NCBI RefSeq assembly: GCF_003002055.1
Contig: NZ_PVZF01000002.1
Span: 248,001-312,000 of the forward strand
Source of the DNA: Kineococcus rhizosphaerae
GTDB lineage: Bacteria; Actinomycetota; Actinomycetes; Actinomycetales; Kineococcaceae
Length of the DNA stretch: 64,000 bases
Direction: 5' to 3'
Of the stretch, positions 33,651-43,845 are shown in pieces; the first letter of the stretch is position 1; each line of letters starts with the position of its first letter. Under the pieces are notes generated by a model. That model searched no databases. It saw only the letters and a list, made by a program, of their open reading frames with translations, and was not told where the DNA came from. A program made the position numbers and the translations under genes.

Positions 33651-34546
33651 GAGCGGTCCTCCCCGGAGGTCGCCGCGGACAGGCGGGCGATCTCGTCGGT
33701 CGACAGGTCCAGGTCGGCGGCGGCCAGGGAGTCGGTGATGCTCGCGGGCCGCGACGAGCCGGGGATCGGCAGGACGACGTCGGCGAGGGCCAGTTCCCAG
33801 GCGAGCGTGACCTGCTGGGGGCTGACGTCGTGGGCCTGGGCGACCTCGGCGAACACCGCGTGGCGGGAACCGAGCTCGGCGGCGTTGGAGATGCCGCCCA
33901 GCGGGGACCACGGCAGGAACGAGATGCCGCGCGAGGCGCAGTGCTCGAGCTCGCCCTGGCTGCTGCGGAAGGCGGGGGAGAACTGGTTCTGCACCGAGAC
34001 CAGGCGGCCGCCCAGGACGCGGTCGGCCTCCTCGATCTGGTCGACGTCGGCGTTGGAGATCCCGGCGCGGACGATGACGCCCTCGTCGAGGAGCTCGGCC
34101 AGCGCCCCGACGGAGTCGGCGTAGGGGACGTCGGGGTCGGGGCGGTGGAACTGGTAGAGGCCGATGGCCTCCACGCCCAGGCGGCGGGCCGAGGCCTTCG
34201 CCGCCTCCTTGAGGTAGGCCGGGTCGCCGTTCTTCGTCCACGACCCGTCGCCGGGGCGCAGGTGCCCGCCCTTGGTGGCGACGACCACGTCGTCGGTGGA
34301 GGAGCCGTGCTCGCGCAGGGCGCGGGCGATGAGCTCCTCGTTGTGACCGACCTCGTCCGCGTCGCGGTGGTAGGCGTCGGCGGTGTCGATGAGGGTGACG
34401 CCGGCGTCGAGGGCGGCGTGGATGGTGGCCAGGGCCCGCTCGGTGTCGGGGCGGCCCTCGATGCTCAGCGGCATGCCGCCGAGGCCGATCGCGGAGACCT
34501 GTCGGGTGGTGGGGGCGCCGGGGCGCCCGAGGCTGCGCTGCTTCAC
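33647..34546 (-). CDS. Aldo/keto reductase
   Basis: 299 residues, first gene of a two-reductase operon. D and Y are in LIDTADAYHRDADE, K in VATKGGHLR and H in YQFHRPDPDV; the family signature IGLGGMPLSIEGRP is near residue 20 and the cofactor-binding VLPIPGSSRPAS near 265. Substrate unknown. It starts 75 bp from the divergent LysR gene. Confidence 0.92.
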   Translation of the reverse strand: MKQRSLGRPGAPTTRQVSAIGLGGMPLSIEGRPDTERALATIHAALDAGVTLIDTADAYHRDADEVGHNEELIARALREHGSSTDDVVVATKGGHLRPGDGSWTKNGDPAYLKEAAKASARRLGVEAIGLYQFHRPDPDVPYADSVGALAELLDEGVIVRAGISNADVDQIEEADRVLGGRLVSVQNQFSPAFRSSQGELEHCASRGISFLPWSPLGGISNAAELGSRHAVFAEVAQAHDVSPQQVTLAWELALADVVLPIPGSSRPASITDSLAAADLDLSTDEIARLSAATSGEDRS

Positions 34547-34573
34547 GTCGTGAACCCTAGGAACCGGCCCGCT

Positions 34574-34615
34574 AGAAGTCCAACAACTGCTCCTTCTCGC
34601 CGCCAGAAGTACAGT
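34574..34615. promoter_or_regulatory. LysR-type binding site candidate and lysR promoter
   Basis: AGAAG (34574-34578), 14 nt, CTTCT (34593-34597) is an interrupted palindrome in the 75-bp gap between the reductases and lysR, where LysR regulators normally bind. TACAGT (34610-34615) ends 6 nt before the lysR GTG. Confidence 0.55.
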
Positions 34616-34621
34616 TCATGC

Positions 34622-35554
34622 GTGGACCTCCGTCAGATGCAGTACGTCGTCGCCCTCGCCGACGAGCGCCAGTTCACCCGCGCCGCGGCCGTCAGCGGCG
34701 TCTCGCAGTCCGGCCTGTCGGCGGCGATCCGCACCCTGGAGGACGAGCTGGGCACCGCGCTGTTCGACCGCAGCCCGCGGCTGGTCCGGCCGACGGACGC
34801 GGGCCTGGCCCTGCTGCCCTTCGCGCGCTCGATGCTCACCCAGGCCACCGCGGCCCGCGACGCCGTCGTGCAGGCCACCCACCGCCTGTCGGGCTCGCTG
34901 CGCGTCGGGGCCGAGCAGTGCCTGGGCTTCGTCGACGTCTCGACGCTGCTCGAACGGTTCCACCGCAGGTTCCCGCAGGTCGAGGTCCACTTCGAGCAGT
35001 CCGGTTCGCACGACCTGGTGGCCCGGCTGCGCGAGGGCGAGCTCGACCTAGCCTTCGTCGCGACCACCGAGCACCTGGGGGCGATGTCGGCCGCCGAACT
35101 CGGCCGTGAACCGCTCGTCCTGCTGACCCCGGGCGACCACCCGCTGGCCGGGCGGGGCCGGGTGGACTGGGCCGACCTGGCCTCGGTGCCCTTCATCGAC
35201 TTCGTCCCGTCCTGGGGGATCCGTCCCCTCACCGACACCGCGTGCGCCAGCCGCGGCGTGCACCGGCGGGTGCGGTTCAGCGTGGGCGACGTCCACGCGC
35301 TGCTGGACCTGGTGCGGCGGGGGCTGGGGGTCGCCGTCGTGCCCCAGCACGTGGCCGCCAAACCCGAGGCGGCGACCTCCGCCGTGGTGGCGATGCCCGT
35401 GGACGCGCCGCAGTGGGTCGTGTCCGTCGTCACCTCGCCCGTGGGGGCGTCGGTGGCCTCCCCGGCCCCGCAGCTGCTCGAACTCCTGGAACTGGATCAG
35501 CCCGGCACGGTGGAGACCGCGAACGTGCGCCGGAACCCGAAGGGCGTGCCGTAG
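34622..35554 (+). CDS. LysR family transcriptional regulator
   Basis: 310 residues. Winged helix at 1-60 (MQYVVALADERQFTRAAAV, then SQSGLSAAIRTLEDELGTALF) and a periplasmic-binding-type effector domain (SLRVGAEQCLGFVDVSTLL...). Divergent from two aldo-keto reductase genes, its probable targets. The GTG at 34622 lies exactly 6 nt after TACAGT, a leaderless start. Its last 58 nt overlap the convergent tam gene. Confidence 0.93.
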   Translation: MDLRQMQYVVALADERQFTRAAAVSGVSQSGLSAAIRTLEDELGTALFDRSPRLVRPTDAGLALLPFARSMLTQATAARDAVVQATHRLSGSLRVGAEQCLGFVDVSTLLERFHRRFPQVEVHFEQSGSHDLVARLREGELDLAFVATTEHLGAMSAAELGREPLVLLTPGDHPLAGRGRVDWADLASVPFIDFVPSWGIRPLTDTACASRGVHRRVRFSVGDVHALLDLVRRGLGVAVVPQHVAAKPEAATSAVVAMPVDAPQWVVSVVTSPVGASVASPAPQLLELLELDQPGTVETANVRRNPKGVP

Positions 35555-36270
35555 GGGCGGGCGGGGTAGGCCTGCCGCAGCGCGGCGGCGTACTCGCGTT
35601 CGAACTCGGCGGCGGACGGTGCGTCGAGGGCCTGCAGCACCGGGCGCAACCCCGTCCCGCGCACCCACTCCAGCACCGGGTCCTCGCCGGGCAGGACGTG
35701 CACGTACTCGGTCTGCCAGACGTCGGCCTGCAGTCCTGCGCCCGCCAGGACGTCCAGGTACTCCTGCGGGGCCGCCACCGACTCCGTGCCGCGCAGCACT
35801 CCGGCGAGGCGGTGCCGCCACGGGGGCGAGTCCGCGAGTTCGCGCATCAGGACGTGCGAGGGGGCGTCGAAGTTCGACGGCACCTGGAACGCCAGCCACG
35901 CACCCGGGGCGAGCTGGGACGCCCACCGCCGCAGCAGGTCACGGTGCCCGGGGACCCACTGCAGGACGGCGTTGCTGACGACGACGTCGACGCTCGTCGC
36001 GTCGAACTCCTGCGCGGGCGCGACGGTGAACTCGACCCCCTGGTCCGTCGGCGCCTGCGCGATCATCTCGGGGGAGGAGTCGAAACCCCGGACGCGCGCG
36101 CCGGGCCAGCGGCGGGCGAGGTCGAGCGTGAGGTTTCCCGGCCCGCAGCCGACGTCCACGACGACCCGCGGGTCCTGCGCCCCGACCCGCGCCACGAGGT
36201 CGTGGAACGGGCGCGAGCGGGGGGAGGCGAACCGGGCGTACTGGGCCGGGTCCCACGTCGGCGAACTCAC
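35497..36270 (-). CDS. tam: Trans-aconitate 2-methyltransferase
   Basis: 257 residues. SAM-binding VVVDVGCGPGNLT with WDPAQYARF at the N-terminus, DSSPEMIAQA and VVSNAVLQWVPGH are typical of Tam, which methylates trans-aconitate, a spontaneous by-product of the TCA cycle that inhibits aconitase. Start GTG 36270. Its 3' end lies inside the convergent lysR end (58 nt), a long tail overlap that would produce antisense pairing of the two messages. Confidence 0.92.
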   Translation of the reverse strand: MSSPTWDPAQYARFASPRSRPFHDLVARVGAQDPRVVVDVGCGPGNLTLDLARRWPGARVRGFDSSPEMIAQAPTDQGVEFTVAPAQEFDATSVDVVVSNAVLQWVPGHRDLLRRWASQLAPGAWLAFQVPSNFDAPSHVLMRELADSPPWRHRLAGVLRGTESVAAPQEYLDVLAGAGLQADVWQTEYVHVLPGEDPVLEWVRGTGLRPVLQALDAPSAAEFEREYAAALRQAYPARPYGTPFGFRRTFAVSTVPG

Positions 36271-36294
36271 GGACCCGACCCTACGCCCGGGCGT

Positions 36295-37620
36295 TCAGCC
36301 CCGGTCGAGCGCCGGCCGCTTCGGGTCGAACGTCCACCCGGGGTGCAGGAACTGCATGGCGACCGCGTCGTCGCGGGCCCCGAGACCCTCGCGCAGGTAC
36401 AGCTCGTGCGCCTCGGCGAGGCGCTCCTCGTCGAGCTCCACCCCGAGCCCGGGGGTGGTCGGCACGTCGAGGAACCCGTCGCGGATCCGCAGCGGTTCCC
36501 TCGTCAGCCGCTGCCCGTCCTGCCAGATCCAGTGCGTGTCGATGGCGGTGACGTCCCCGGGCGCGGCCGCGGCGACGTGGGTGAACATCGCCAGCGAGAT
36601 GTCGAAGTGGTTGTTCGAGTGCGACCCCCACGTCAGCCCCCACGCGGCGCACAGCTGCGCGACGCGGACCGAACCCGCCATCGTCCAGAAGTGCGGGTCG
36701 GCCAGCGGGATGTCCACGGCGTTCGTGCGCACGGCGTGCCCGAGCTGGCGCCAGTCGGTGGCGATCATGTTCGTCGCGGTCGTCATCCGCGTGGCGCGCT
36801 TGAACTCGGCCATCACCTCCCGGCCGGAGTACCCGCCCTCGGCCCCGCACGGGTCCTCGGCGTAGGCGAGGACGTCGCGCAGGCGCTCGCCGTACCGGAC
36901 CGCGTCGGCCAGCAACCAGCCGCCGTTGGGGTCCAGGGTGATCCGGGCGTCGGGGAACCGGCGGGCCAGGGCCGTGACGACCTCGACCTCCTCCTCACCG
37001 GGCAGGACCCCGCCCTTGAGCTTGAAGTCGGCGAACCCGTACTTCGCCTGCGCGGCCTCGGCCAGCCGGACGACCGCGTCGGCGTCCATCGCGGGCTCGT
37101 GCCGCAGGCGTTCCCAGTCGTCGCCGTCCGGCTCGGACCGGTAGGCCAGGTCGGTCTTCGCCCGGTCGCCGACGAAGAACAGGTACCCCAGCGCCTGGAC
37201 GCGGTCGCGCTGGCGGCCGTCCCCGAGCAGGTCCGCGACGGGCACCCCGAGGAACGTGCCGAACAGGTCCAGCAGGGCCGCCTCGAGGGCGGTGACCACG
37301 TGGACCGTGGTGCGCAGGTCGAACGTCTGCAGGCCGCGGCCGCCGGCGTCACGGCCCGCGAACGTCCGCTGGACCTCCTGCAGCAGGTTCCGGAACTGCG
37401 CGACCGGCCGCCCGAGGAGCAGCCTCCCGGCCTCCTCGAGCGTCGAGCGGATCGCCTCGCCGCCGGGGACCTCCCCGACGCCCGTGCGCCCGTCGGAGTC
37501 GGTGAGGACCACGACGTTGCGGGTGAAGAACGGCGCGTGCGCGCCGGAGAGGTTGAGCAGCATGTCGTCGTGGCCGGCGACCGGGACGACGCGCACCCCG
37601 GCGACGACGGGGGAACCCAT
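36295..37620 (-). CDS. gudD: Glucarate dehydratase
   Basis: 441 residues, enolase superfamily. KxK in [10 protein letters not shown] (base), DPNGGW, then ATNMIATDW and [16 protein letters not shown] with the catalytic His-Asn pair match GudD, which converts D-glucarate (and L-idarate) to 5-dehydro-4-deoxyglucarate. ATG 37620 overlaps by one base the stop of the next-step enzyme gene (TGATG), so the two are coupled. Confidence 0.93.
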   Translation of the reverse strand: MGSPVVAGVRVVPVAGHDDMLLNLSGAHAPFFTRNVVVLTDSDGRTGVGEVPGGEAIRSTLEEAGRLLLGRPVAQFRNLLQEVQRTFAGRDAGGRGLQTFDLRTTVHVVTALEAALLDLFGTFLGVPVADLLGDGRQRDRVQALGYLFFVGDRAKTDLAYRSEPDGDDWERLRHEPAMDADAVVRLAEAAQAKYGFADFKLKGGVLPGEEEVEVVTALARRFPDARITLDPNGGWLLADAVRYGERLRDVLAYAEDPCGAEGGYSGREVMAEFKRATRMTTATNMIATDWRQLGHAVRTNAVDIPLADPHFWTMAGSVRVAQLCAAWGLTWGSHSNNHFDISLAMFTHVAAAAPGDVTAIDTHWIWQDGQRLTREPLRIRDGFLDVPTTPGLGVELDEERLAEAHELYLREGLGARDDAVAMQFLHPGWTFDPKRPALDRG

Positions 37621-38534
37621 CACAGGACCCGCTTCACGAGGTCCGTCAGCTCCGCGAGCTCGGCCGCGGTGAGGTCGGTCAGCGGCGGCCGGACGGGCCC
37701 GGCGCTGCGGCCGGCCGCGGTCATCCCGGCCTTGACGATGGACACCGGGTACCCGGCGGCGCGGTCGCGGATGTCGAGGTAGGGGATGACGAACTCGCGC
37801 AGCTTGTCGTAGACGGCGGCGCGGTCGTGGGCGCGGACCGCGGTGTAGAAGTCCATCGCCCACGCCGGGGCGAAGTTGAAGATCGCCGAGGAGTACGTCG
37901 TGGCGCCGAGTTCGAGGTAGGGCAGCGCGTACGTCTCGGCGGTGGGCAGGCCCCCGACGTAGACGAGGCGGTCGCCGTGCGTGGCGTGCAGCGTCGCGAG
38001 CAGGTCGATGTCGCAGATGCCGTCCTTGAACCCGATGAAGTTGTCGAACTCCGCCACGAGCCGGGCGACGGTGCGGGCCGTGAACCTCGCGTTGGCCCGG
38101 TGGTAGACGACGACGCCGAGGGTGGTGGCCCGGCAGACGGCCGCGACGTGCGCGTACAGGCCGTCCTGGGTGAGCTCGTTGAGGTACGGCGGCAGCACGA
38201 AGACGCCGTCCGCGCCGGCGGCCTCGACCTCCTTCGCCATCGCGACGGCCGTGGCCGTGCCGTACCCGACGGGCCCGACGACGGGGGACTTCCCGGCGTT
38301 CGCCTCGACGGTGGCGCGCACGATCGCCAGGACCTCCTCGTGGGTGAGGGCGGGGAACTCCCCGGTGCCACCGGCGGCGAACAACCCGGCCGCGCCGAAG
38401 CCGGACAGGTGCTCGACGTGGTCGCGGTAGCCGGCCTCGTCGAAGGACAGGTCGGCGCGGGTGTGGGTCACGGGGAACGACAGCAGGCCCGCGCCGAGGG
38501 CGCTGCGGAGCTGGTCGGGGGAGTAGCTGCTCAC
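37620..38534 (-). CDS. kdgD: 5-dehydro-4-deoxyglucarate dehydratase (KDG dehydratase)
   Basis: 304 residues of the DHDPS/NAL TIM-barrel family. [18 protein letters not shown], the Tyr in [11 protein letters not shown] and the Schiff-base Lys in [10 protein letters not shown] are visible. It removes water and CO2 from 5-dehydro-4-deoxyglucarate to give alpha-ketoglutarate semialdehyde. GTG 38534 is preferred because GGAG lies 7-8 nt upstream; another start at 38567 is possible. The aldehyde dehydrogenase that would finish the route, and a transporter, are not in the window. An operator-like palindrome lies 95 bp upstream. Confidence 0.9.
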   Translation of the reverse strand: MSSYSPDQLRSALGAGLLSFPVTHTRADLSFDEAGYRDHVEHLSGFGAAGLFAAGGTGEFPALTHEEVLAIVRATVEANAGKSPVVGPVGYGTATAVAMAKEVEAAGADGVFVLPPYLNELTQDGLYAHVAAVCRATTLGVVVYHRANARFTARTVARLVAEFDNFIGFKDGICDIDLLATLHATHGDRLVYVGGLPTAETYALPYLELGATTYSSAIFNFAPAWAMDFYTAVRAHDRAAVYDKLREFVIPYLDIRDRAAGYPVSIVKAGMTAAGRSAGPVRPPLTDLTAAELAELTDLVKRVL

Positions 38535-38628
38535 GGGGGTCTCCGGGTGCGGGTGCGTGCGGATCACGGGGGAGGCTTCGCCGCCTCAGGTTCCCGTCGA
38601 CCGTACCAGGTGACCACGATGAAGAACA

Positions 38629-38648
38629 GTGTCCACGGACGTGGACAC
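38629..38648. promoter_or_regulatory. Operator candidate upstream of the glucarate operon
   Basis: GTGTCCAC-GGAC-GTGGACAC, an 8-4-8 perfect palindrome between the kdgD start and the stop of the deaminase gene. A near copy (TGTCCGCGGATGTGGAC on the minus strand) lies at 41739-41756, upstream of the second glucarate dehydratase-like gene. Confidence 0.6.
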
Positions 38649-38649
38649 C

Positions 38650-39642
38650 TCACACGCGGGCGGTGAGCCAGTCGTCGATCCGCCCGAGGAGCTCCGTCTT
38701 CCGCCCGGCGCTCGCGAACGACCCCTCGACGGCGTTGCGGGCCAGCAGCGCGGCCGTCGTGTCGTCGGGGGCCACGGCGTCGAACGTGTCGCCCACGTAC
38801 CCGCCGAAGTAGGCCGGGTCGTCGGAGTGCAGGCTGACCTTGAGCCCGGCGGCGAGCATCGCGGGCAGCGGGTGGTCGGCGAGGTCGTCGACGACCTTCA
38901 GCCGCAGGTTCGACAGCGGGCAGACGGTCAGCGGGACCGCCTCGCGCACCAGCCGCGCGACGAGACCGGGGTCGTCGAGGCAGCGCACGCCGTGGTCGAC
39001 GCGCTCGACGCCCAGGTGGTCCAGGGCCTCGGTGACCGACGACGCGGGGGCCTCCTCCCCGGCGTGCGCGACGCGGTGCAGGCCCAGCTCGGCCGCCCGG
39101 GCGAACACGGCGGCGAACGGGGCGGGCGGGAACCCGACCTCGGCCGAGTCCAGGCCGACGCCCAGCAGCACGTCGAGCCGGTCGCGGGCCTGCTCCAGCG
39201 TCCGCGCGGCCTCCTCGACCGGCCGGTCGCGCAGGAAGCACAGGATGAGGCCACCGGTGACGCCCAGCTCCGCCTCCGCCCGGGTCAGGGCGTCGTGCAG
39301 GCCGTCGACGACGTCGGTGAACGCGACCCCGCGCGGGGTGTGCGCCTGCGGGTCGAAGAACACCTCGACGTGCGCCAGGCCCTGCGCCGCGGAGCGTTCC
39401 AGGTACGCCCAGAGCAGGTCGTGGAAGTCCCGCCGGGTGCGCAGCACGGCGGTCGTGGCGTAGTAGAGGTCCAGGAACGACTGCAGGTCGGTGAAGTCGT
39501 AGGCCGCGCGCAGGTCCTCGACGGAGGCGAAGGGCAGGTCGACGCCGTTGCGGCGGGCCAGCTCGAAGGCCAGTTCGGGTTCCAGGGTCCCCTCGGCGTG
39601 GAGGTGGAGCTCGGCCTTGGGGAGTTCGGTGAAGCGCGACAC
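38650..39642 (-). CDS. Adenine deaminase (adenosine deaminase family)
   Basis: 330 residues. HxH metal motif in KAELHLHAEGTLEPE, YDFTDLQSFLDLYY, VAHAGEE and SLHSDDPAYFGGYVGDTF. The opening HxHxEGTLEPE and SDDPAYFGGY are those of the bacterial adenine deaminase branch (as in Pseudomonas PA0148) rather than adenosine-specific Add, so deamination of adenine to hypoxanthine is the better guess. It is the last gene before the glucarate operator on the same strand; read-through into kdgD is possible. Gap to the nucleotidyltransferase gene is 12 nt. Confidence 0.85.
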   Translation of the reverse strand: MSRFTELPKAELHLHAEGTLEPELAFELARRNGVDLPFASVEDLRAAYDFTDLQSFLDLYYATTAVLRTRRDFHDLLWAYLERSAAQGLAHVEVFFDPQAHTPRGVAFTDVVDGLHDALTRAEAELGVTGGLILCFLRDRPVEEAARTLEQARDRLDVLLGVGLDSAEVGFPPAPFAAVFARAAELGLHRVAHAGEEAPASSVTEALDHLGVERVDHGVRCLDDPGLVARLVREAVPLTVCPLSNLRLKVVDDLADHPLPAMLAAGLKVSLHSDDPAYFGGYVGDTFDAVAPDDTTAALLARNAVEGSFASAGRKTELLGRIDDWLTARV

Positions 39643-39654
39643 GCCGTCATGGTG

Positions 39655-40413
39655 TCACGCGGTGCTGCGGGCCAGGACGTGCCGGTGGAACCCCTCGGTC
39701 TGCGCCACGACCGTCGCCGGGGTGGGCAGCGCGCCCCGGTCCCAGCCCAGGCCCCGGCCCGCGACGGCCTCACGGACCAGGGGCCCCCACTCCGGCGCCG
39801 TCTCCTGAACCCACTGCGCCGCAGCCGCCTTGGACACCACGCGACCGTGCCGGGCCCGGTGCAGCAGCCGGCACAACCCCAGGACGTGCTGCTGCTGGGC
39901 CAGCAGGTCCCCGAACTGCTCGGGCCGGGCGCGCACGTCCTCGTCCCAGCGCCGCAACGTCTCGACGGCGTCGGTACGCAGGGCGTCGGGGCTGACCGGG
40001 TCGACGAGGTCGCGGCCCGCCGGACCGGTCAGGACGAGGCCGTGGTGGCGCAGGACCCAGCGCACGGCCAGGGAGTTGTCGTGCGTCGACCACTGCATCC
40101 GCCGGTGGCCGTTGTCGACGTACAGCCACGGGTCCGTCCCCGGCCGCCGGAGTTCGGCCCGGGGCGCGTAGCTGCCCTCCAGGTGCCGTGCCCAGCCGGA
40201 GTCGAGGTCGGGCAGGCGGGCGTGCAGTTCGCGCAGGCCCCGTTCGGCGTCCGCGTCGAGCGCCCCGGCGGTCACCACCAGGACGTCGACGTCGCTGGCG
40301 GCGTCGGCGGCGCCCAGGGCGAAGGACCCCACCTGGTAGGCGCCCACGAGGTCCTCGCCCAGCACGTCGCGCGCGCCGCGCACGAGTTCGGCGAGGACCT
40401 CCTCCAGCCTCAC
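39655..40413 (-). CDS. Nucleotidyltransferase (aminoglycoside nucleotidyltransferase-like)
   Basis: 252 residues. The polymerase-beta-type motif GAYQVGSFALGAADAASDVDVLVV (GSxxxG...DxD) at about 24-45 is followed by a helical domain like that of ANT(9)/AadA proteins (DUF4111-type). Many such chromosomal genes do not confer resistance; whether it adenylylates an aminoglycoside cannot be told. Start at 40413, 7 nt after the second glucarate dehydratase gene ends. Confidence 0.75.
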   Translation of the reverse strand: MRLEEVLAELVRGARDVLGEDLVGAYQVGSFALGAADAASDVDVLVVTAGALDADAERGLRELHARLPDLDSGWARHLEGSYAPRAELRRPGTDPWLYVDNGHRRMQWSTHDNSLAVRWVLRHHGLVLTGPAGRDLVDPVSPDALRTDAVETLRRWDEDVRARPEQFGDLLAQQQHVLGLCRLLHRARHGRVVSKAAAAQWVQETAPEWGPLVREAVAGRGLGWDRGALPTPATVVAQTEGFHRHVLARSTA

Positions 40414-40420
40414 CCGGGGC

Positions 40421-41686
40421 TCACCAGTGCGCGGACCGGGGCGAGAACCCCGGGGCGGACCGGCGCATGTACCCGGTGTCGTCGCGCTCGCGGATGTCGG
40501 TCCGCTCGTACTGCTCGTGCAGCCGGGCGAGGGCGTCGCGGTCGAGGTCGACCCCCAGGCCCGGGGTGGTCGGGACCTTCACCGCGCCGTGCGCGAACTC
40601 CAGGACGCCGGGGACGACGACGTCGTCCTCGGGCCGCTTCCAGGGCCAGTGCGTGTCGCAGGCGTAGTCCAGGTTCGGGGTCGCGGCGGCCAGGTGGGTC
40701 ATGGCCGCCAGGCTGATCCCGAGGTGGGAGTTGGAGTGCATCGACAGCCCCCTGCCGAACACCTCGCAGATGCGGGCCAGGTCCTGCGAGCGCCGCAGAC
40801 CGCCCCAGAAGTGGTGGTCGGACAGGACGACCTGCACGGCGTCCTGCGCGATCGCGGGCGGCAGGTGCCCGAAGGCGACGACGCACATGTTCGTCGCCAG
40901 GGGCACGTCGACCCGCGCGGAGACGGCGGCCATGCCCTCGATGCCGGGGGTGGGGTCCTCCAGGTACTCCAGGACCCCGTCGAGCTGCTCGGCGACCCGG
41001 ACGGAGGTCTCGACGGTCCAGGCCCCGTTGGGGTCCAGGCGCAGGGGCAGGTCGGGGAACTCCGCGCGCAGGGCCCGGATCGCCTCGACCTCCTGCTCGG
41101 GCGGGAACACCCCGCCCTTGAGCTTGACGGCGGTGAACCCGAACTCGTCGACCATGCGCCGGACCTGCGCGACGACGCCCGCGGGGTCCAGGGCGGCGCC
41201 CCACTCGTCGTCGGGCCCGCCGGGGTGGGCGGCCCACTTGTAGAACGCGTAGGCGCTGTACGCGACCTCCTCGCGCACGGCCCCGCCGAGCAGGTCGCTG
41301 ACGGGGCGGCCCACGAGCCGGCCCTGCACGTCGAGGGCGGCGACCTCGAAGGGGGAGAAGACGCGGTCGGCGGTGTTCGACGTCGTGATCTGCAGCCCCA
41401 TGCCGTGCCCGCCGGAGGTGTCGGCGGGCAGGGAGTCGACGACCTCGCGGGCCATGGCGTGCAGGTCGAAGACGTCGACGCCCTTCAGCCGCGCGGCGGC
41501 CGCGCGCAGGCGGTCCAGGTGGGCGGCGTCGCCGTAGCTCTCCCCGAGGCCCGTGACCCCGTCCTCGGTGCGGACCTCCACGACGCTGCGCAGCGCGAAG
41601 GGTTCGTGGACGCCGACGTTGTTCAGCAGGGGCAGGTCGCGGAAGGCGACCGGGGTGATCTCGACGTGCGTGATGCGGCTGGGCAT
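40421..41686 (-). CDS. Second glucarate dehydratase-like enolase superfamily enzyme
   Basis: 421 residues, paralogue of the gene at 36.3 kb: FTAVKLKGGVFPPEQEVEA (KxK), RLDPNGAW, ATNMCVVAFGHLP and SMHSNSHLGISLAAMTHLAA. The core residues are kept, but SHSNNHFD has become MHSNSHLG, so substrate may differ (GudX-like or another aldarate). ATG 41686. It shares an operator-like sequence with the kdgD-gudD unit, suggesting one regulator for both, which lies outside the window. Confidence 0.87.
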   Translation of the reverse strand: MPSRITHVEITPVAFRDLPLLNNVGVHEPFALRSVVEVRTEDGVTGLGESYGDAAHLDRLRAAAARLKGVDVFDLHAMAREVVDSLPADTSGGHGMGLQITTSNTADRVFSPFEVAALDVQGRLVGRPVSDLLGGAVREEVAYSAYAFYKWAAHPGGPDDEWGAALDPAGVVAQVRRMVDEFGFTAVKLKGGVFPPEQEVEAIRALRAEFPDLPLRLDPNGAWTVETSVRVAEQLDGVLEYLEDPTPGIEGMAAVSARVDVPLATNMCVVAFGHLPPAIAQDAVQVVLSDHHFWGGLRRSQDLARICEVFGRGLSMHSNSHLGISLAAMTHLAAATPNLDYACDTHWPWKRPEDDVVVPGVLEFAHGAVKVPTTPGLGVDLDRDALARLHEQYERTDIRERDDTGYMRRSAPGFSPRSAHW

Positions 41687-41738
41687 GGCGGTGTGCTCCG
41701 GGGGCGTCGTCGGCTGGAGGTGACGGCATCGTGTCACA

Positions 41739-41756
41739 CGTCCACATCCGCGGACA
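41739..41756. promoter_or_regulatory. Second copy of the glucarate operator candidate
   Basis: Minus strand TGTCCGCGGATGTGGACG matches TGTCCACGGACGTGGACA of the 38629-38648 site at 15 of 18 positions. It lies 53 bp upstream of the glucarate dehydratase-like ATG at 41686. Confidence 0.55.
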
Positions 41757-41792
41757 ATGGACGCGGACGTGACGGGCGAGCACGGCGACCGG

Positions 41793-41829
41793 TTGCCGTC
41801 CCATGCGTCCCGGGGAGTACGGTGGTCCC
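41793..41829 (+). promoter_or_regulatory. Promoter of the leuA leader
   Basis: TTGCCG (41793-41798), 19 nt, TACGGT (41818-41823), then 6 nt to the GTG of the leader peptide, so transcription probably begins at or next to that start codon. Confidence 0.6.
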
Positions 41830-41863
41830 GTGGCTCGTCTGGAGAACCTCCTCCTTCGTCGCC

Positions 41864-41880
<17 letters not shown>
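41830..41880 (+). CDS. leuL: leuA leader peptide (attenuation)
   Basis: A 16-residue open frame, VARLENLLLRRRGGAS, with four leucine codons including CTC-CTC-CTT in a row, placed 67 nt before leuA. Ribosome stalling at these codons when leucyl-tRNA is short would change folding of the following RNA. The GTG start lies 6 nt after TACGGT, so it is read from a leaderless message. Actinobacterial leuA attenuators with leucine-rich leaders are a known type. Confidence 0.75.
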
Positions 41881-43680
<1,800 letters not shown>

Positions 43681-43689
43681 TCGGCCCCG

Positions 43690-43754
43690 CCCGACGTCCC
43701 TCGCCTCGTGATCTTGCACCGTGTAGCGTGCGGGACCACGAGGCGAACGTCGGG
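43690..43754 (+). terminator. Long hairpin after leuA
   Basis: CCCGACGT (43690-43697) and TCGCCTCGTG (43701-43710) pair with CACGAGGCGA (43737-43746) and ACGTCGGG (43747-43754), with a 3-nt bulge and an inner GCAC/GTGC. It lies just after leuA and before TAGGAT (43793-43798), a -10-like box for the next gene. Confidence 0.75.
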
Positions 43755-43845
43755 GTCGACGGAGTCCGCTCCCGCAGTGCCGCGCGAAACGTTAGGATCG
43801 GTCACTACGCGTGATCGGCGCGACGGGTGAGGGGTGTGGGGCGCG

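Noticed and set aside
43834-43845. Upstream GTG start for the GGDEF gene
   Set aside because: Adds only MWGA; ATG 43846 keeps better spacing from upstream GAGGGG, though the choice is weak.
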